Part shown: piece after piece, positions 38,671 through 47,364 of the stretch | How positions within the stretch are numbered: the stretch's first letter is position 1 | How the letters are laid out: each line of letters starts with the position of its first letter | DNA from: Bog-473 sp052140165 | Lineage (GTDB): Bacteria > Actinomycetota > Acidimicrobiia > Acidimicrobiales > RAAP-2 | Assembly (NCBI GenBank): GCA_052140165.1 | Contig: JBKQUM010000137.1 | Coordinates: 1 to 56,869 of the forward strand | Direction: 5' to 3' | Length of the DNA: 56,869 nucleotides | Translations under genes and position numbers: made by a program | Notes under the pieces: model-generated | The model's database searches: none | What the model saw: the letters and a program-made list of their open reading frames with translations, nothing else | What the model was told of the DNA's origin: nothing

Positions 38671-39533
38671 CCCAACGGCTGGCCTTCACGCACCGGCGGG
38701 TCCGCCGGCTGCGGAGCCTGCTGCAGAAGCGTTCGGCGCGCTGGAGCGAGCGAGCCTTCGTCGCCGAGGGAGCGGAGCTCATCCGCTGTGCCCTGGACGC
38801 CGGCGTGCCTCTCGAGTCGGTCTACGTGTCGCCCGAGGGCGACCAGGACCGCGCCACCCAGGACGTCTGCCGCCGGGCGACCGAGGCCGGGGCCCGGGTC
38901 TTCCCCCTGGGGGCCGGGGTGCTGGAGCGGGTGGCAGACACGGTGACGCCCCAGCCCGTGCTCGCCGTGCTGCCGATGCTCGAGGAGCCCCCCATCGGAG
39001 CGGATGTGTGGTCGGCCCACCCTGACTCGCTGGTCGTCGTCCTGGTCGACGTGCGCGACCCGGGCAACGCCGGCACCGTGCTGCGGGCCGCGGACGCCTC
39101 GGGCTCCACGGCAGTGCTCTTCGCCGGCGAGTCCGTCGACCCGTACAACCCCAAGACGGTGCGGGCCTCGGCCGGGTCGCTCTTCCACGTCCCCATGGGG
39201 GTGCGGGACGATCCGTCCATCCTGGCCTCCGACCTGTCGGCGGCCGGCTTCCGGACCCTCGCGACCGTCGTGCGGGACGGCCAGGACTACGTCGACCTCG
39301 ACTGGTCCGTGCCGACGGCGCTCTTCCTCGGGAACGAGTCCTCCGGGCTCGATGCCACCCTGTGCGGGGAGCTCGCCGGGTCGCTCGCCATTCCCATGGC
39401 GGGGCGGGCCGAGTCGCTCAACGTCGGCGTGGCCTGCGCGGTGGTCTGCTTCGAGGCCTTCCGGCAGCGCCGGGGGGGTGGGCCCGGGGCACGTAGCATC
39501 TCGGGCGGCGGCAAGGCTCGACATGGTGACTGA
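38667..39533 (+). CDS. SpoU (TrmH) family RNA 2'-O-methyltransferase, CUG start
   Basis: It has 288 residues. It has an N-terminal substrate-binding domain (FVAEGAELIRCAL) and SPOUT domain motifs LVDVRDPGNAGTVLRAADA, FLGNESSGLD and IPMAGRAESLNVGVA, so it methylates ribose in rRNA or tRNA. Its homologues beside rplT are typically 23S rRNA enzymes. The start is CTG 38667: a perfect GGAGGT (38655-38660) lies 6 nt upstream, it overlaps the rplT stop as CTGA, and no ATG, GTG or TTG begins before the conserved core. Confidence 0.87.
   Translation: MTQRLAFTHRRVRRLRSLLQKRSARWSERAFVAEGAELIRCALDAGVPLESVYVSPEGDQDRATQDVCRRATEAGARVFPLGAGVLERVADTVTPQPVLAVLPMLEEPPIGADVWSAHPDSLVVVLVDVRDPGNAGTVLRAADASGSTAVLFAGESVDPYNPKTVRASAGSLFHVPMGVRDDPSILASDLSAAGFRTLATVVRDGQDYVDLDWSVPTALFLGNESSGLDATLCGELAGSLAIPMAGRAESLNVGVACAVVCFEAFRQRRGGGPGARSISGGGKARHGD
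39494..39522 (+). promoter_or_regulatory. Possible pheS promoter inside the methyltransferase 3' end
   Basis: TAGCAT at 39494-39499 lies 23 nt before the pheS ATG, enough for a short leader. Confidence 0.35.
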
Positions 39534-40596
39534 CAACGTGGAACTCGACATCGAGGGCATCGCCGGCGACGGCGAGCGGGCCATCGCGGGCGCGCACTCG
39601 ACGGAAGTGCTCGCGCAGGTCGAGACCGAGTACCTGGGCAAGCGCTCGGCACTCACCCGGGCCCACCGCACCCTGGGCGGCCTGAGCCCCGAGGCGCGCA
39701 AGGAGGCCGGGCGCCGCCTCAACGAGGTCCGCACGCGGCTCGAGTCCCAACTGGCCGGCCGCCGGGCCGCACTGGCCGAGGCCGAACGCGCCGAGGCCCT
39801 GCGGGCGGACCGCCTCGACCTGACGGAGGTGATCCCCGCCCAGGTGCTCTCTGCGCCTTCGCGGGGCCACCTCCACCTCGTGACCCAGGCCCGGGACGAG
39901 CTCGAGGACGTCTTCGTCGGCATGGGCTTCGGCGTTGCCGAGGGCCCGGAGGCCGAGACGGACTGGTACAACTTCGAGGCGCTGAACATCCCGCCGGCCC
40001 ACCCCGCGCGCGGCATGTACGACACCATGTACCTCGACATCGGGGAACCCGAGACGGTGTTGCTGCGCACCCACACGTCCCCGGTCCAGATCCACCTCAT
40101 GGAGGAGGCGGTCCGTTCGGGCACGCTGCCCATCCACGCCGTCATGCCGGGGAAGTGCTTCCGCCTCGACACCCCTGACGCCCGGCATCTCCCGGTGTTC
40201 AACCAGATCGAGGGGCTGGTCGTCGACCGCGACATCACCTTCGGCGACCTCGCCGGCACTATCCAGTCCTTCACCGAGGCCTACTTCGGTGAGGGCATGC
40301 AGTCGCGACTGCGTCCGGCCTACTTCCCCTTCACCGAGCCGTCGGCCGAGTTGGAGATCACCTGCACCCTCTGCCTGGGCGAGGGGTGCCGCACGTGCTC
40401 GCACACGGGCTGGATCGAACTGGGCGGCTGCGGCATGGTCGACCCCGCCGTGTTCGCCGCGGTCGGCATCGACCACACCGTCTGGTCGGGCTTTGCCTTC
40501 GGCTTCGGGATCGACCGTCTCGTCCAGATGCGCCACGCCATTCCCGACATGCGCTCCTTCCTCGAGAACGACATCCGCTTCCTCTCGCAGTTCTGA
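39523..40596 (+). CDS. pheS: Phenylalanyl-tRNA synthetase alpha subunit
   Basis: It charges tRNA-Phe as an alpha2beta2 complex with PheT. The 357-residue protein has an N-terminal coiled coil (about 15-95), the class II motif 2 region FRLDTPDARHLPVFNQIEG and motif 3 GFAFGFGIDRLVQMRH. Residues about 280-292 carry CTLCLGEGCRTC, a four-cysteine knuckle present in some PheS lineages. ATG 39523 overlaps the end of the methyltransferase gene by 11 bp. Confidence 0.96.
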   Translation: MVTDNVELDIEGIAGDGERAIAGAHSTEVLAQVETEYLGKRSALTRAHRTLGGLSPEARKEAGRRLNEVRTRLESQLAGRRAALAEAERAEALRADRLDLTEVIPAQVLSAPSRGHLHLVTQARDELEDVFVGMGFGVAEGPEAETDWYNFEALNIPPAHPARGMYDTMYLDIGEPETVLLRTHTSPVQIHLMEEAVRSGTLPIHAVMPGKCFRLDTPDARHLPVFNQIEGLVVDRDITFGDLAGTIQSFTEAYFGEGMQSRLRPAYFPFTEPSAELEITCTLCLGEGCRTCSHTGWIELGGCGMVDPAVFAAVGIDHTVWSGFAFGFGIDRLVQMRHAIPDMRSFLENDIRFLSQF

Positions 40597-40648
40597 CCCC
40601 TTCCCCCGACCACATAGCCCATCGACGAGAAAGACCTTCCAGACCACC

Positions 40649-43210
40649 GTGCGCGCTCCGCTCAGCTGGCTCCGTGACTTCGCTCCCTTTCCCGACGACG
40701 TCGGGGAGCTGCGGGCCGCGCTCGACGACCTGGGGCTGGTCGTCGAGGCGATCGAGCACGTGGGCGAAGGGCTGGGCGACGTCGTCGTGAGCCGGGTCCT
40801 CGAGATCAGCCCGATCGAGGGGGCCGACCGGATCCGGCGGGTGGTGGTCGATGCCGGTGCGGAGCCGCTCGAGATCGTGTGCGGGGCGCACAACTTCGCG
40901 GTGGGGGACCGGGTCCCCCTCGCCCCGGTGGGCGCGATCCTTCCGGGGGGCTTCGAGATCGGCCGTCAAAAGATGCGGGGCGTGTGGTCCAACGGGATGC
41001 TGTGCTCGGGCAAGGAGCTCGGGATCTCCGACGACGGTGCGGGGCTGCTGATCCTGGGTGACGAGGCGCCGGGCGAACCGGGCACGCCACTGGTCGAGGC
41101 GGTGGGGCTGGAACCCGACACCGTGTTCGACATCACCGTGGAGGGCAACCGTCCGGACGCGTGGTGCATCGTCGGGATCGCCCGCGACCTGGCCGCCCGC
41201 CTCGGTCTGCCGTTCTCGGCTCCGGAGCCGCCCGAGCCGCCGCCCAGCGGTCGGCCGGTCGAGCCATTGGCCACCGCGACGGTGGAGTCGCCCGACCTGT
41301 GCCCGCGGCTCACCGTGTCGGTGCTCACCGACGTCGTGGTCGGGCCGTCGCCCCGCCGGATCGCCCGACGACTGCTGCTGGCCGGCATGCGGCCGATCAA
41401 CAACGTGGTCGACGCATCGAACTACGTGATGCTCGAGCTTGGCCAGCCCACCCACCCCTACGACCTGTCGGCCCTTCCCGGTCGCGGGCTGCTCGTCCGA
41501 CGGGCACGCGAGGGTGAGACGCTCGTGACGCTCGACGGGGTGGAGCGCACGGTGGGCGTGCGCGGGCGGAGCCTGGGTGACACGGGGGAGGACTGCCTCA
41601 TCTGCGACGCCGAGGGCACGTCGGTCGGCATCGGCGGCGTCATGGGCGGCGCGTCGTCCGAGATCACAGATTCCACGACCGACGTCCTCCTCGAAGCGGC
41701 CTATTTCACTCCCATGGCGATCGCCCGTACCTCCAAACGCCTGGGTCTGCGCACCGAGGCGTCGGCGCGCTTCGAGCGCGGCTGCGACCCATGGGGGATA
41801 GAGCCGGCGGTGCGCCGCTTCTGTGAGGTCCTGGCCGCGAGCGTCCCCGGTCTCCGCGTCGCCGACGGCATGCTCGACGTCCGCGGCGAGGTGCCCGAGC
41901 CCTTCGTCGTCTCGGTGCCCGTGGCACGGGTCCACCGGCAGATCGGTGTCGCGCTCGGCCGGGACGAGATAGCCGGGCTCATCGAGCCGATCGGGTTCAC
42001 GGTGATGGACCTCGCGGGCGACGCCTCCGGCGCCACCAGCGGCGCGGGAGGTGGGGACGGGCAGGTGACGGTCGTCGTGCCGACGAACCGGCCGGACGTG
42101 CGCTCAGAGCCCTACGGGGTCGACGACGTGATCGAGGAGATCGCGCGCATGTTCGGGTACGGCAACGTGCCGCGGCGCGTGCCGACATGGCCCCAGCCCG
42201 GGGGACTGACCTCGTTGCAGCGGTCGCGGCGGCTCCTCAAGGACATCCTGTGCGGATTGGGTGCCTCGGAGGGTTGGACCGACACCTTCGTCTCGGCGGC
42301 CGCGCACGCCGACATCGGCCTGCCGGGCCGTGAGGTGCGGGTGACCAATCCGCTCGATGCCGAGAGGCCTTTCCTGCGGCGGTCCCTCATGCCGGGTCTG
42401 CTCGGGGCGCTGGCCTACAACGCCGGGCGGCGCCAGCCCGAGGTGCGCCTCTTCGAGGCGGGCGACGTCTTCTCCCATCCCGACGACGGCGCGCCGCGGG
42501 TGGTCGAGCGCGCCGGCGCAGGCGGAGCCGAGACCGCCGTGCTGCCGGGCGAGCGCGAGATGCTCTCAGCCGTCTTCGCCCGGGACACCGACGACGCACG
42601 GGACGCCGTGGCCTCGTGGCACGTGATCGCCGAGTCGCTCCATCTCGCCGACGTCCGGCTGGTGGCCCCGAGCGACGGGCTGCCCCCGCCCCCGGGCCTG
42701 CACCCGACGCGGTCGGCCCATGTGGTGGCCCACGGCGGGAGCACCGGCTCGGTCACTATCGGCTCGGTCGGAGAGATCGACCCCGCCGTCGCCGCCACGT
42801 TCGGGCTCACCAGGGTCTCGGGCACCGGCACGTCGCCGCGGCGCGTCGGTTGGCTCGACCTCGACCTCGGGCTGCTGTTCGACGGCACGCGCGTCCCCCG
42901 TCGCACGACGGTGGGCGGCGCGGTCAGCCGCTTCCCGTCGTCCGACATCGACCTGGCCTTCGTGGTCGAGGACAGGTACCCTGCCGACGTCGTCGCGCAG
43001 ACGCTGCGCCGCGCCGCCGGCGACCTGCTCGAGTCGGTGACCCTCTTCGACGTCTACCGGGGAGCCGGGATGGTCGAGGGGACGCGCAGCCTGGCCTACC
43101 GCCTGCGCTTCTGCTCGCCCGAGCGCACGCTCACCGACGAGGAGGTCGGCGTGCTGCGCACCCGCTGTATCGACGCCCTCGCGACCGAGCTCCGAGCAGC
43201 ACTACGTTGA
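40649..43210 (+). CDS. pheT: Phenylalanyl-tRNA synthetase beta subunit
   Basis: This 853-residue structural and editing subunit has RAPLSWLRDF at the start, an EMAP-like tRNA-binding domain (about 40-150: EIVCGAHNFAVGDRVPLAPVG), B3/B4 editing and B5 domains (MRPINNVVDASNYVMLELGQ), and a C-terminal anticodon-binding domain. GTG 40649 is the likely start, 52 bp after pheS; longer readings lie in pheS. The ribosome site is weak. Confidence 0.95.
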   Translation: MRAPLSWLRDFAPFPDDVGELRAALDDLGLVVEAIEHVGEGLGDVVVSRVLEISPIEGADRIRRVVVDAGAEPLEIVCGAHNFAVGDRVPLAPVGAILPGGFEIGRQKMRGVWSNGMLCSGKELGISDDGAGLLILGDEAPGEPGTPLVEAVGLEPDTVFDITVEGNRPDAWCIVGIARDLAARLGLPFSAPEPPEPPPSGRPVEPLATATVESPDLCPRLTVSVLTDVVVGPSPRRIARRLLLAGMRPINNVVDASNYVMLELGQPTHPYDLSALPGRGLLVRRAREGETLVTLDGVERTVGVRGRSLGDTGEDCLICDAEGTSVGIGGVMGGASSEITDSTTDVLLEAAYFTPMAIARTSKRLGLRTEASARFERGCDPWGIEPAVRRFCEVLAASVPGLRVADGMLDVRGEVPEPFVVSVPVARVHRQIGVALGRDEIAGLIEPIGFTVMDLAGDASGATSGAGGGDGQVTVVVPTNRPDVRSEPYGVDDVIEEIARMFGYGNVPRRVPTWPQPGGLTSLQRSRRLLKDILCGLGASEGWTDTFVSAAAHADIGLPGREVRVTNPLDAERPFLRRSLMPGLLGALAYNAGRRQPEVRLFEAGDVFSHPDDGAPRVVERAGAGGAETAVLPGEREMLSAVFARDTDDARDAVASWHVIAESLHLADVRLVAPSDGLPPPPGLHPTRSAHVVAHGGSTGSVTIGSVGEIDPAVAATFGLTRVSGTGTSPRRVGWLDLDLGLLFDGTRVPRRTTVGGAVSRFPSSDIDLAFVVEDRYPADVVAQTLRRAAGDLLESVTLFDVYRGAGMVEGTRSLAYRLRFCSPERTLTDEEVGVLRTRCIDALATELRAALR

Positions 43211-43214
43211 CCCC
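43203..43214 (+). promoter_or_regulatory. -10 box placed for a leaderless mini-ORF
   Basis: TACGTT (43203-43208), partly within the pheT stop region, 6 nt, then ATG 43215 of a 12-codon frame preceding the FkbM gene. Confidence 0.4.
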
Positions 43215-43253
43215 ATGACGGGCGGCCTCGGCCAACGCGGGCTGCGGCCCTGA
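43215..43253 (+). CDS. 12-codon leader peptide frame
   Basis: ATG 43215 to TGA 43253 encodes MTGGLGQRGLRP. It begins 6 nt after a TACGTT box and ends 2 nt before the FkbM GTG, in another frame. Translating it would deliver ribosomes to the GTG, which has no Shine-Dalgarno of its own. It may be a coupling leader or chance. Confidence 0.35.
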   Translation: MTGGLGQRGLRP

Positions 43254-43255
43254 AG

Positions 43256-44023
43256 GTGGACCCCCGCACACTGGCCCGCTCCGCCTTGGTGCGGGTACCC
43301 CGACTCTTCGACCTGGTCAGCGGCCCGTCCCGCTTCCGGCTGGCCGGTGCGCTGGGGCGCGTGGTCGAGCCCGAGTTCCGGGCGCTGCCGGTCCTCACGG
43401 CGCGCCCTGATCCGCTGGTCCTGGACGTGGGAGCGAACATAGGCCAGTCGATCTACGCCATCGCCACGGTGATGCCGAAGGCCCGGATCGTCTCCTTCGA
43501 GCCGAACCCGGCCCTGCACGACACCCTGCGCCGCGTACTGGCACGGTTCCCGACCGCGCGTCTCGAGGCGGTCGGCCTGGGGGCGGCGCCGAGTGACGGG
43601 ACGCTCTACACCCCGGTCTACAACGGTCACGTGTTCCCCGGGCTGAGCTCCTTCGACAAGTCGGCCGCGGCCGAGTGGCTCTCGCCCGCCACCATCTACG
43701 GCTTCGATCCCGCGCGCCTGGCCCTGGAGGAGTCGACCGCGGTCATCCGCACCCTCGACGAGTTCGACCTGGCCCCCGACGTGATCAAGATCGACGTGCA
43801 GGGGATGGAGCCCGCCGTGGTGAAGGGTGGTCTCGGCACCATCGCCACGCACCGCCCGGCGATCATCGCCGAGACGGTGCGGCCCGACAGCGAGACGTTC
43901 GGTCTGCTCGAACCCCTGGGTTACCGCCTCATGGAATGGCAACACGGTTCCCTGGTGCCCGCCAACGGCTCCTGCGTAAACCAGATCCTGATTCCCGGTC
44001 CACGTCCCGCCGCCGGGGGCTGA
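43256..44023 (+). CDS. FkbM family SAM methyltransferase
   Basis: It has 255 residues, with VLDVGANIGQSIYAIA (SAM motif I, residues about 60-75), FEPNPALHDTL, and VIKIDVQGMEPAVVKGG, the FkbM hallmark. Such enzymes O-methylate glycans, lipids or natural products. The GTG 43256 has no ribosome site but follows the mini-ORF. The neighbours (pheT, GNAT) do not suggest a substrate. Confidence 0.83.
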   Translation: MDPRTLARSALVRVPRLFDLVSGPSRFRLAGALGRVVEPEFRALPVLTARPDPLVLDVGANIGQSIYAIATVMPKARIVSFEPNPALHDTLRRVLARFPTARLEAVGLGAAPSDGTLYTPVYNGHVFPGLSSFDKSAAAEWLSPATIYGFDPARLALEESTAVIRTLDEFDLAPDVIKIDVQGMEPAVVKGGLGTIATHRPAIIAETVRPDSETFGLLEPLGYRLMEWQHGSLVPANGSCVNQILIPGPRPAAGG

Positions 44024-44079
44024 TCGCCTTCTCCTGCCGCGTGGCGCCGACGCGGGCTGCTTCCTCGCCGCGGTCGTGG

Positions 44080-44091
44080 CATCGTGGGCGG
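44080..44091 (+). promoter_or_regulatory. -10-like box placed for a leaderless GNAT transcript
   Basis: CATCGT (44080-44085), 6 nt, then GTG 44092. Confidence 0.35.
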
Positions 44092-45114
44092 GTGGAGGTG
44101 CGGCAGGTCGACCGGGGGGACGAGGCGGGCCTGGCTGCCTGGCACGCCGTGCTCCACGCGGTGGAACGAGACACGTGGCCGGACCGTACCGGCTTCAACC
44201 TGCGGGACGTCCGGGCGTTCGCCAACCATCGAGGCCGCGACCGTCGTTTCGTCCACCTCGCGGCGGGGGAGGGGGAGGGTCCCGTGGTCGGGGTCGGCGT
44301 GATGGAGCTCCCGCTGCGCGACAACCTGCACAGTGCGGAAGTCACCGTGGGCGTGCACCCGGAGCACCGCCGGAGAGGGGCTGGCCGCGCCATCGTGGAG
44401 CGTATGGCGGAGCTGGCCGCCTCCGAGGACCGGCGAACGCTCAATGCCATTGTGGACGTCCCGGTTGCCGTGGTCGACTCCCACCCCGGAGCTCCGTTCG
44501 CCCGCAGCGTCGGGTTCGTTGCGACCCTGCCGGGCAACAGCCGCGACTTGGTGGTCCCGCTCGAACCCGACAAGGAGCACGAGCTGCGCCGCATCGTCAG
44601 CACCGCACGCGGCGCGCCCGACTACCGGACCTTCACCTTCACGGCGCCCTGGCCCGAGCAATACCTCGAGGACCACTGCGACCTCGCGCGCCGCATGTCG
44701 ACCGACGAGCCCGCGGGGGACGCCGAGCGCGAGCAGGAGGTGTGGGATGCGCAGCGCATCGGAGAGGGCGACGCACTGCGGAAGGCGCGGGGCGTCTGGA
44801 AGCTGGCCGCCGTCGCCCAGCACCTCGGCTCCGGCCGACTGGTGGCCTTCTCCGAGCTCCTGTTGTCACCCGACGCTCCCGCGGAGGCCTGGCAGATGGC
44901 CACCATCGTGCATCCCGCGCACCGGGGCCACCGCCTGGGCCTTGCCGTGAAGCTGGCCAATGTCGACGCACTGGACGATGCTGCGCCCTCGGTGCGCCGC
45001 ATCATCACGGGCAACGCCGCAGTGAACGCACCGATGATCGCGGTGAACGACCTGATGGGCTTCGAGATCGTCGGCGCCGGCTGGTTCTGGCAGAAGGAGC
45101 TGCGGGCCGGGTGA
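44092..45114 (+). CDS. Tandem GNAT N-acetyltransferase
   Basis: This 340-residue protein has two GNAT repeats. In the first the acetyl-CoA loop is VGVHPEHRRRGAGRAIV (about 85-101); in the second IVHPAHRGHRLGLAVKLAN (about 273-291). The double fold resembles mycothiol synthase MshD and related uncharacterised actinobacterial proteins; I cannot assign MshD from the motifs alone. It is probably monocistronic, followed by the arg control region. Confidence 0.82.
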   Translation: MEVRQVDRGDEAGLAAWHAVLHAVERDTWPDRTGFNLRDVRAFANHRGRDRRFVHLAAGEGEGPVVGVGVMELPLRDNLHSAEVTVGVHPEHRRRGAGRAIVERMAELAASEDRRTLNAIVDVPVAVVDSHPGAPFARSVGFVATLPGNSRDLVVPLEPDKEHELRRIVSTARGAPDYRTFTFTAPWPEQYLEDHCDLARRMSTDEPAGDAEREQEVWDAQRIGEGDALRKARGVWKLAAVAQHLGSGRLVAFSELLLSPDAPAEAWQMATIVHPAHRGHRLGLAVKLANVDALDDAAPSVRRIITGNAAVNAPMIAVNDLMGFEIVGAGWFWQKELRAG

Positions 45115-45142
45115 GTCACCCCTGAGGGGACCGCCCGCCTAA

Positions 45143-45178
45143 TTCGCATGATTATGCAGAGTTATGTATACTGATGCG
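45143..45178 (+). promoter_or_regulatory. argC promoter with ARG-box-like palindromes
   Basis: TATACT (45167-45172) lies 6 nt before ATG 45179, with TTCGCA (45143-45148) as a -35 at 18 bp. GCAT-GATT-ATGC (45146-45157) and GTATAC (45166-45171) are two AT-rich palindromes 20 bp apart, as expected for a pair of ArgR boxes. They overlap the -35 and -10, so ArgR (encoded in the operon) would block transcription. Binding is inferred. Confidence 0.7.
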
Positions 45179-46198
45179 ATGAAGGCCGGGATCATCGGGG
45201 CGTCGGGGTACACCGGGGCCGAGTTGTTGCGGCTGCTGGCCGTGCATCCCGCCATCGAGGTGGCGGTGGCGACGGCGCACTCGCATGCGGGCGAGCCGGT
45301 CGGTGCGCACACCCCCTCTCTGGCCGCGGCCTACCCCGGACTCGTCTACGAGGAGAGCGACGCGGCCCTCCTGGACGGCCTCGACCTCGTCTTCTGCGCC
45401 CTGCCGCACGGGGAGTCGCAGCGGATCGTCCCCGGCCTGCTGGGGCGGGTCGGCCGGGTCGTCGATCTCGCGGCCGACTTCCGCCTGCGCGATGCGTCGT
45501 TGTACCCGCGCTGGTACGGCGAGGAGCACGCTGCGCCGGCACTGCTGCCCGAGGCCGTGTACGGATTGCCCGAGCTGTTCCGGCAGGGCCTCGCCGGTGC
45601 CACCCTCGTCGCCGCGGCCGGCTGCTACCCGACCGCGGCCGGGTTAGCCCTGGCTCCCCTGGTCCGTCGGGGGCTGGTGGAGTCGAGCGGGATCGTCGTC
45701 GACGCGGCGTCGGGCGTCTCGGGCGCGGGGCGCGGCCCCAAGGAGTCGCTGCACTTCGGGACGGTCGACGAGGACTTCGTGGCGTACGGACTGCTGACCC
45801 ACCGCCACACCCCCGAGATGGAGCAGATCCTCGGTTCCGAGGTGCTCTTCACGCCGCATCTCGCCCCCATGGTGCGCGGCATCCTGGCGACCTGCTACGC
45901 CCGTCCGGCCGCGGGCCACGTCCCGTCGCAGGTCACCGTGATGGACGCGCTCCACGAGGCGTACGACGACGAGCCCTTCGTGGTGGTCACCGATGACCCG
46001 CCCGCCACCAAGTCGACCGCGGGCTCGAATGCGGCGCACGTCACGGCGCGCGTCGACGCGCGCACCGGCTGGGTGATTGCGCTCTGCGCGCTGGACAACC
46101 TCGTCAAGGGTGCGTCGGGCCAGGCGATCCAGTGTGCCAATGCCGCGGTGGGCCTGCCCGAGACGACCGGGCTGCCCGTCGCAGGGGTGTACCCGTGA
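45179..46198 (+). CDS. argC: N-acetyl-gamma-glutamyl-phosphate reductase
   Basis: This NADPH-dependent enzyme forms N-acetylglutamate semialdehyde. The 339-residue protein has the Rossmann start AGIIGASGYTGAELLRLL, catalytic Cys149 in AAGCYPTAAG and HRHTPEMEQ. ATG 45179 is chosen over ATG 45164 because the latter lies in the promoter. The stop overlaps the argJ GTG (GTGA). First gene of argCJBDFRGH. Confidence 0.96.
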   Translation: MKAGIIGASGYTGAELLRLLAVHPAIEVAVATAHSHAGEPVGAHTPSLAAAYPGLVYEESDAALLDGLDLVFCALPHGESQRIVPGLLGRVGRVVDLAADFRLRDASLYPRWYGEEHAAPALLPEAVYGLPELFRQGLAGATLVAAAGCYPTAAGLALAPLVRRGLVESSGIVVDAASGVSGAGRGPKESLHFGTVDEDFVAYGLLTHRHTPEMEQILGSEVLFTPHLAPMVRGILATCYARPAAGHVPSQVTVMDALHEAYDDEPFVVVTDDPPATKSTAGSNAAHVTARVDARTGWVIALCALDNLVKGASGQAIQCANAAVGLPETTGLPVAGVYP

Positions 46199-47364
46199 GC
46201 GTGACCGCGCCACGGGGCTTCGTGGCGACCGGGGGCTCGGCCGGGATCAAGGCCGGCAAGGTGCCCGATGTGGCGGTGGTCGCCACCGCCGACGGACGTG
46301 CCGTGCCGGCGGCCGGCGTGTTCACCTCCAACCTCGCCGCGGCGGCGCCGGTCCAGGTGAGCCGGGCCCACCTGGCCGCCACCGGGGGCGCGGCCGCGGG
46401 CGTGATCCTCACCTCGGGTAATGCGAACGCGGCCACGGGCGAGGCGGGGCGGAGCGCGGCAGAGCGGCTCTGTGTCGCGGTCGCGGGCGAGATCGGGTCC
46501 ACCGCCGAGGAGATCCTGGTGTGCCAGACCGGTCTCATCGGCATCCCGTTCCCCGTCGACCACGTGCTCCCGCAGCTCGAGCCGATTGTCATGGCGCGTG
46601 GTGGTACCGAGCGTGACGCAGCGCACGCGGCCCGCGCCATCATGACGACCGACACCGTGCCGAAAGAAGTCGTGGTGGCCGGTGACGGCTTCACCGTGGG
46701 CGGCATGGCCAAGGGCGCCGCGATGCTGGCGCCGAACATGGCCACGATGCTGGCGCTGTGCACCACGGATGCCGCCGTCGATTCCGCAACGCTGCACAAG
46801 GCGCTCGCCGAGGCGGTCGCGTCATCGTTCAACGCCATGACCGTCGACGGGTGCACCTCCACCAACGACACCGTGCTCGTGCTCGCGAATGGCCTGGGGC
46901 CGAGCCCGACGGCAGATGCACTCACCAGGGCCCTCACCGACGCGTGCCAGTCGCTCGCTGAGCAGATGGTGGACGACGCGGAGGGCGCGACCAAGGTCTC
47001 CCACGTGCACGTCCGTGGCGCACAGAGCGACGATGCCGCCCACCGGGCGGCGCGCAAGGTCGCGGGCTCCATGCTCGTCCAGTGCTCCCTCTTCGGGGAG
47101 GACCCCTATTGGGGCCGCGTCGTGTCCGAGCTCGGTTCGGCCGGGACCCCCTTCGACATCGACCGCGTCACCGTGTCCTACGGCGGCACCGTGGTGTGTA
47201 CCGCCGGCGTGGCCGTGCCGCACGACGAGGCGGCGGTGGCTGCCCACATGGCGGGCCGCCACATCGTGCTCGAGTGTGACCTCGGCCTGGGATCGGGTGA
47301 GGCGGTGGTCCTGGGGACGGACCTGAGCTACGGCTACATCGACGAGAACAGGACCACGTCGTGA
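46195..47364 (+). CDS. argJ: Glutamate N-acetyltransferase / ornithine acetyltransferase
   Basis: It transfers acetyl from N-acetylornithine to glutamate (cyclic pathway) and may also use acetyl-CoA. The 389-residue precursor self-cleaves before Thr184 in KGAAMLAPNMATMLA. It starts at GTG 46195 overlapping argC and ends overlapping argB. Confidence 0.95.
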   Translation: MSVTAPRGFVATGGSAGIKAGKVPDVAVVATADGRAVPAAGVFTSNLAAAAPVQVSRAHLAATGGAAAGVILTSGNANAATGEAGRSAAERLCVAVAGEIGSTAEEILVCQTGLIGIPFPVDHVLPQLEPIVMARGGTERDAAHAARAIMTTDTVPKEVVVAGDGFTVGGMAKGAAMLAPNMATMLALCTTDAAVDSATLHKALAEAVASSFNAMTVDGCTSTNDTVLVLANGLGPSPTADALTRALTDACQSLAEQMVDDAEGATKVSHVHVRGAQSDDAAHRAARKVAGSMLVQCSLFGEDPYWGRVVSELGSAGTPFDIDRVTVSYGGTVVCTAGVAVPHDEAAVAAHMAGRHIVLECDLGLGSGEAVVLGTDLSYGYIDENRTTS

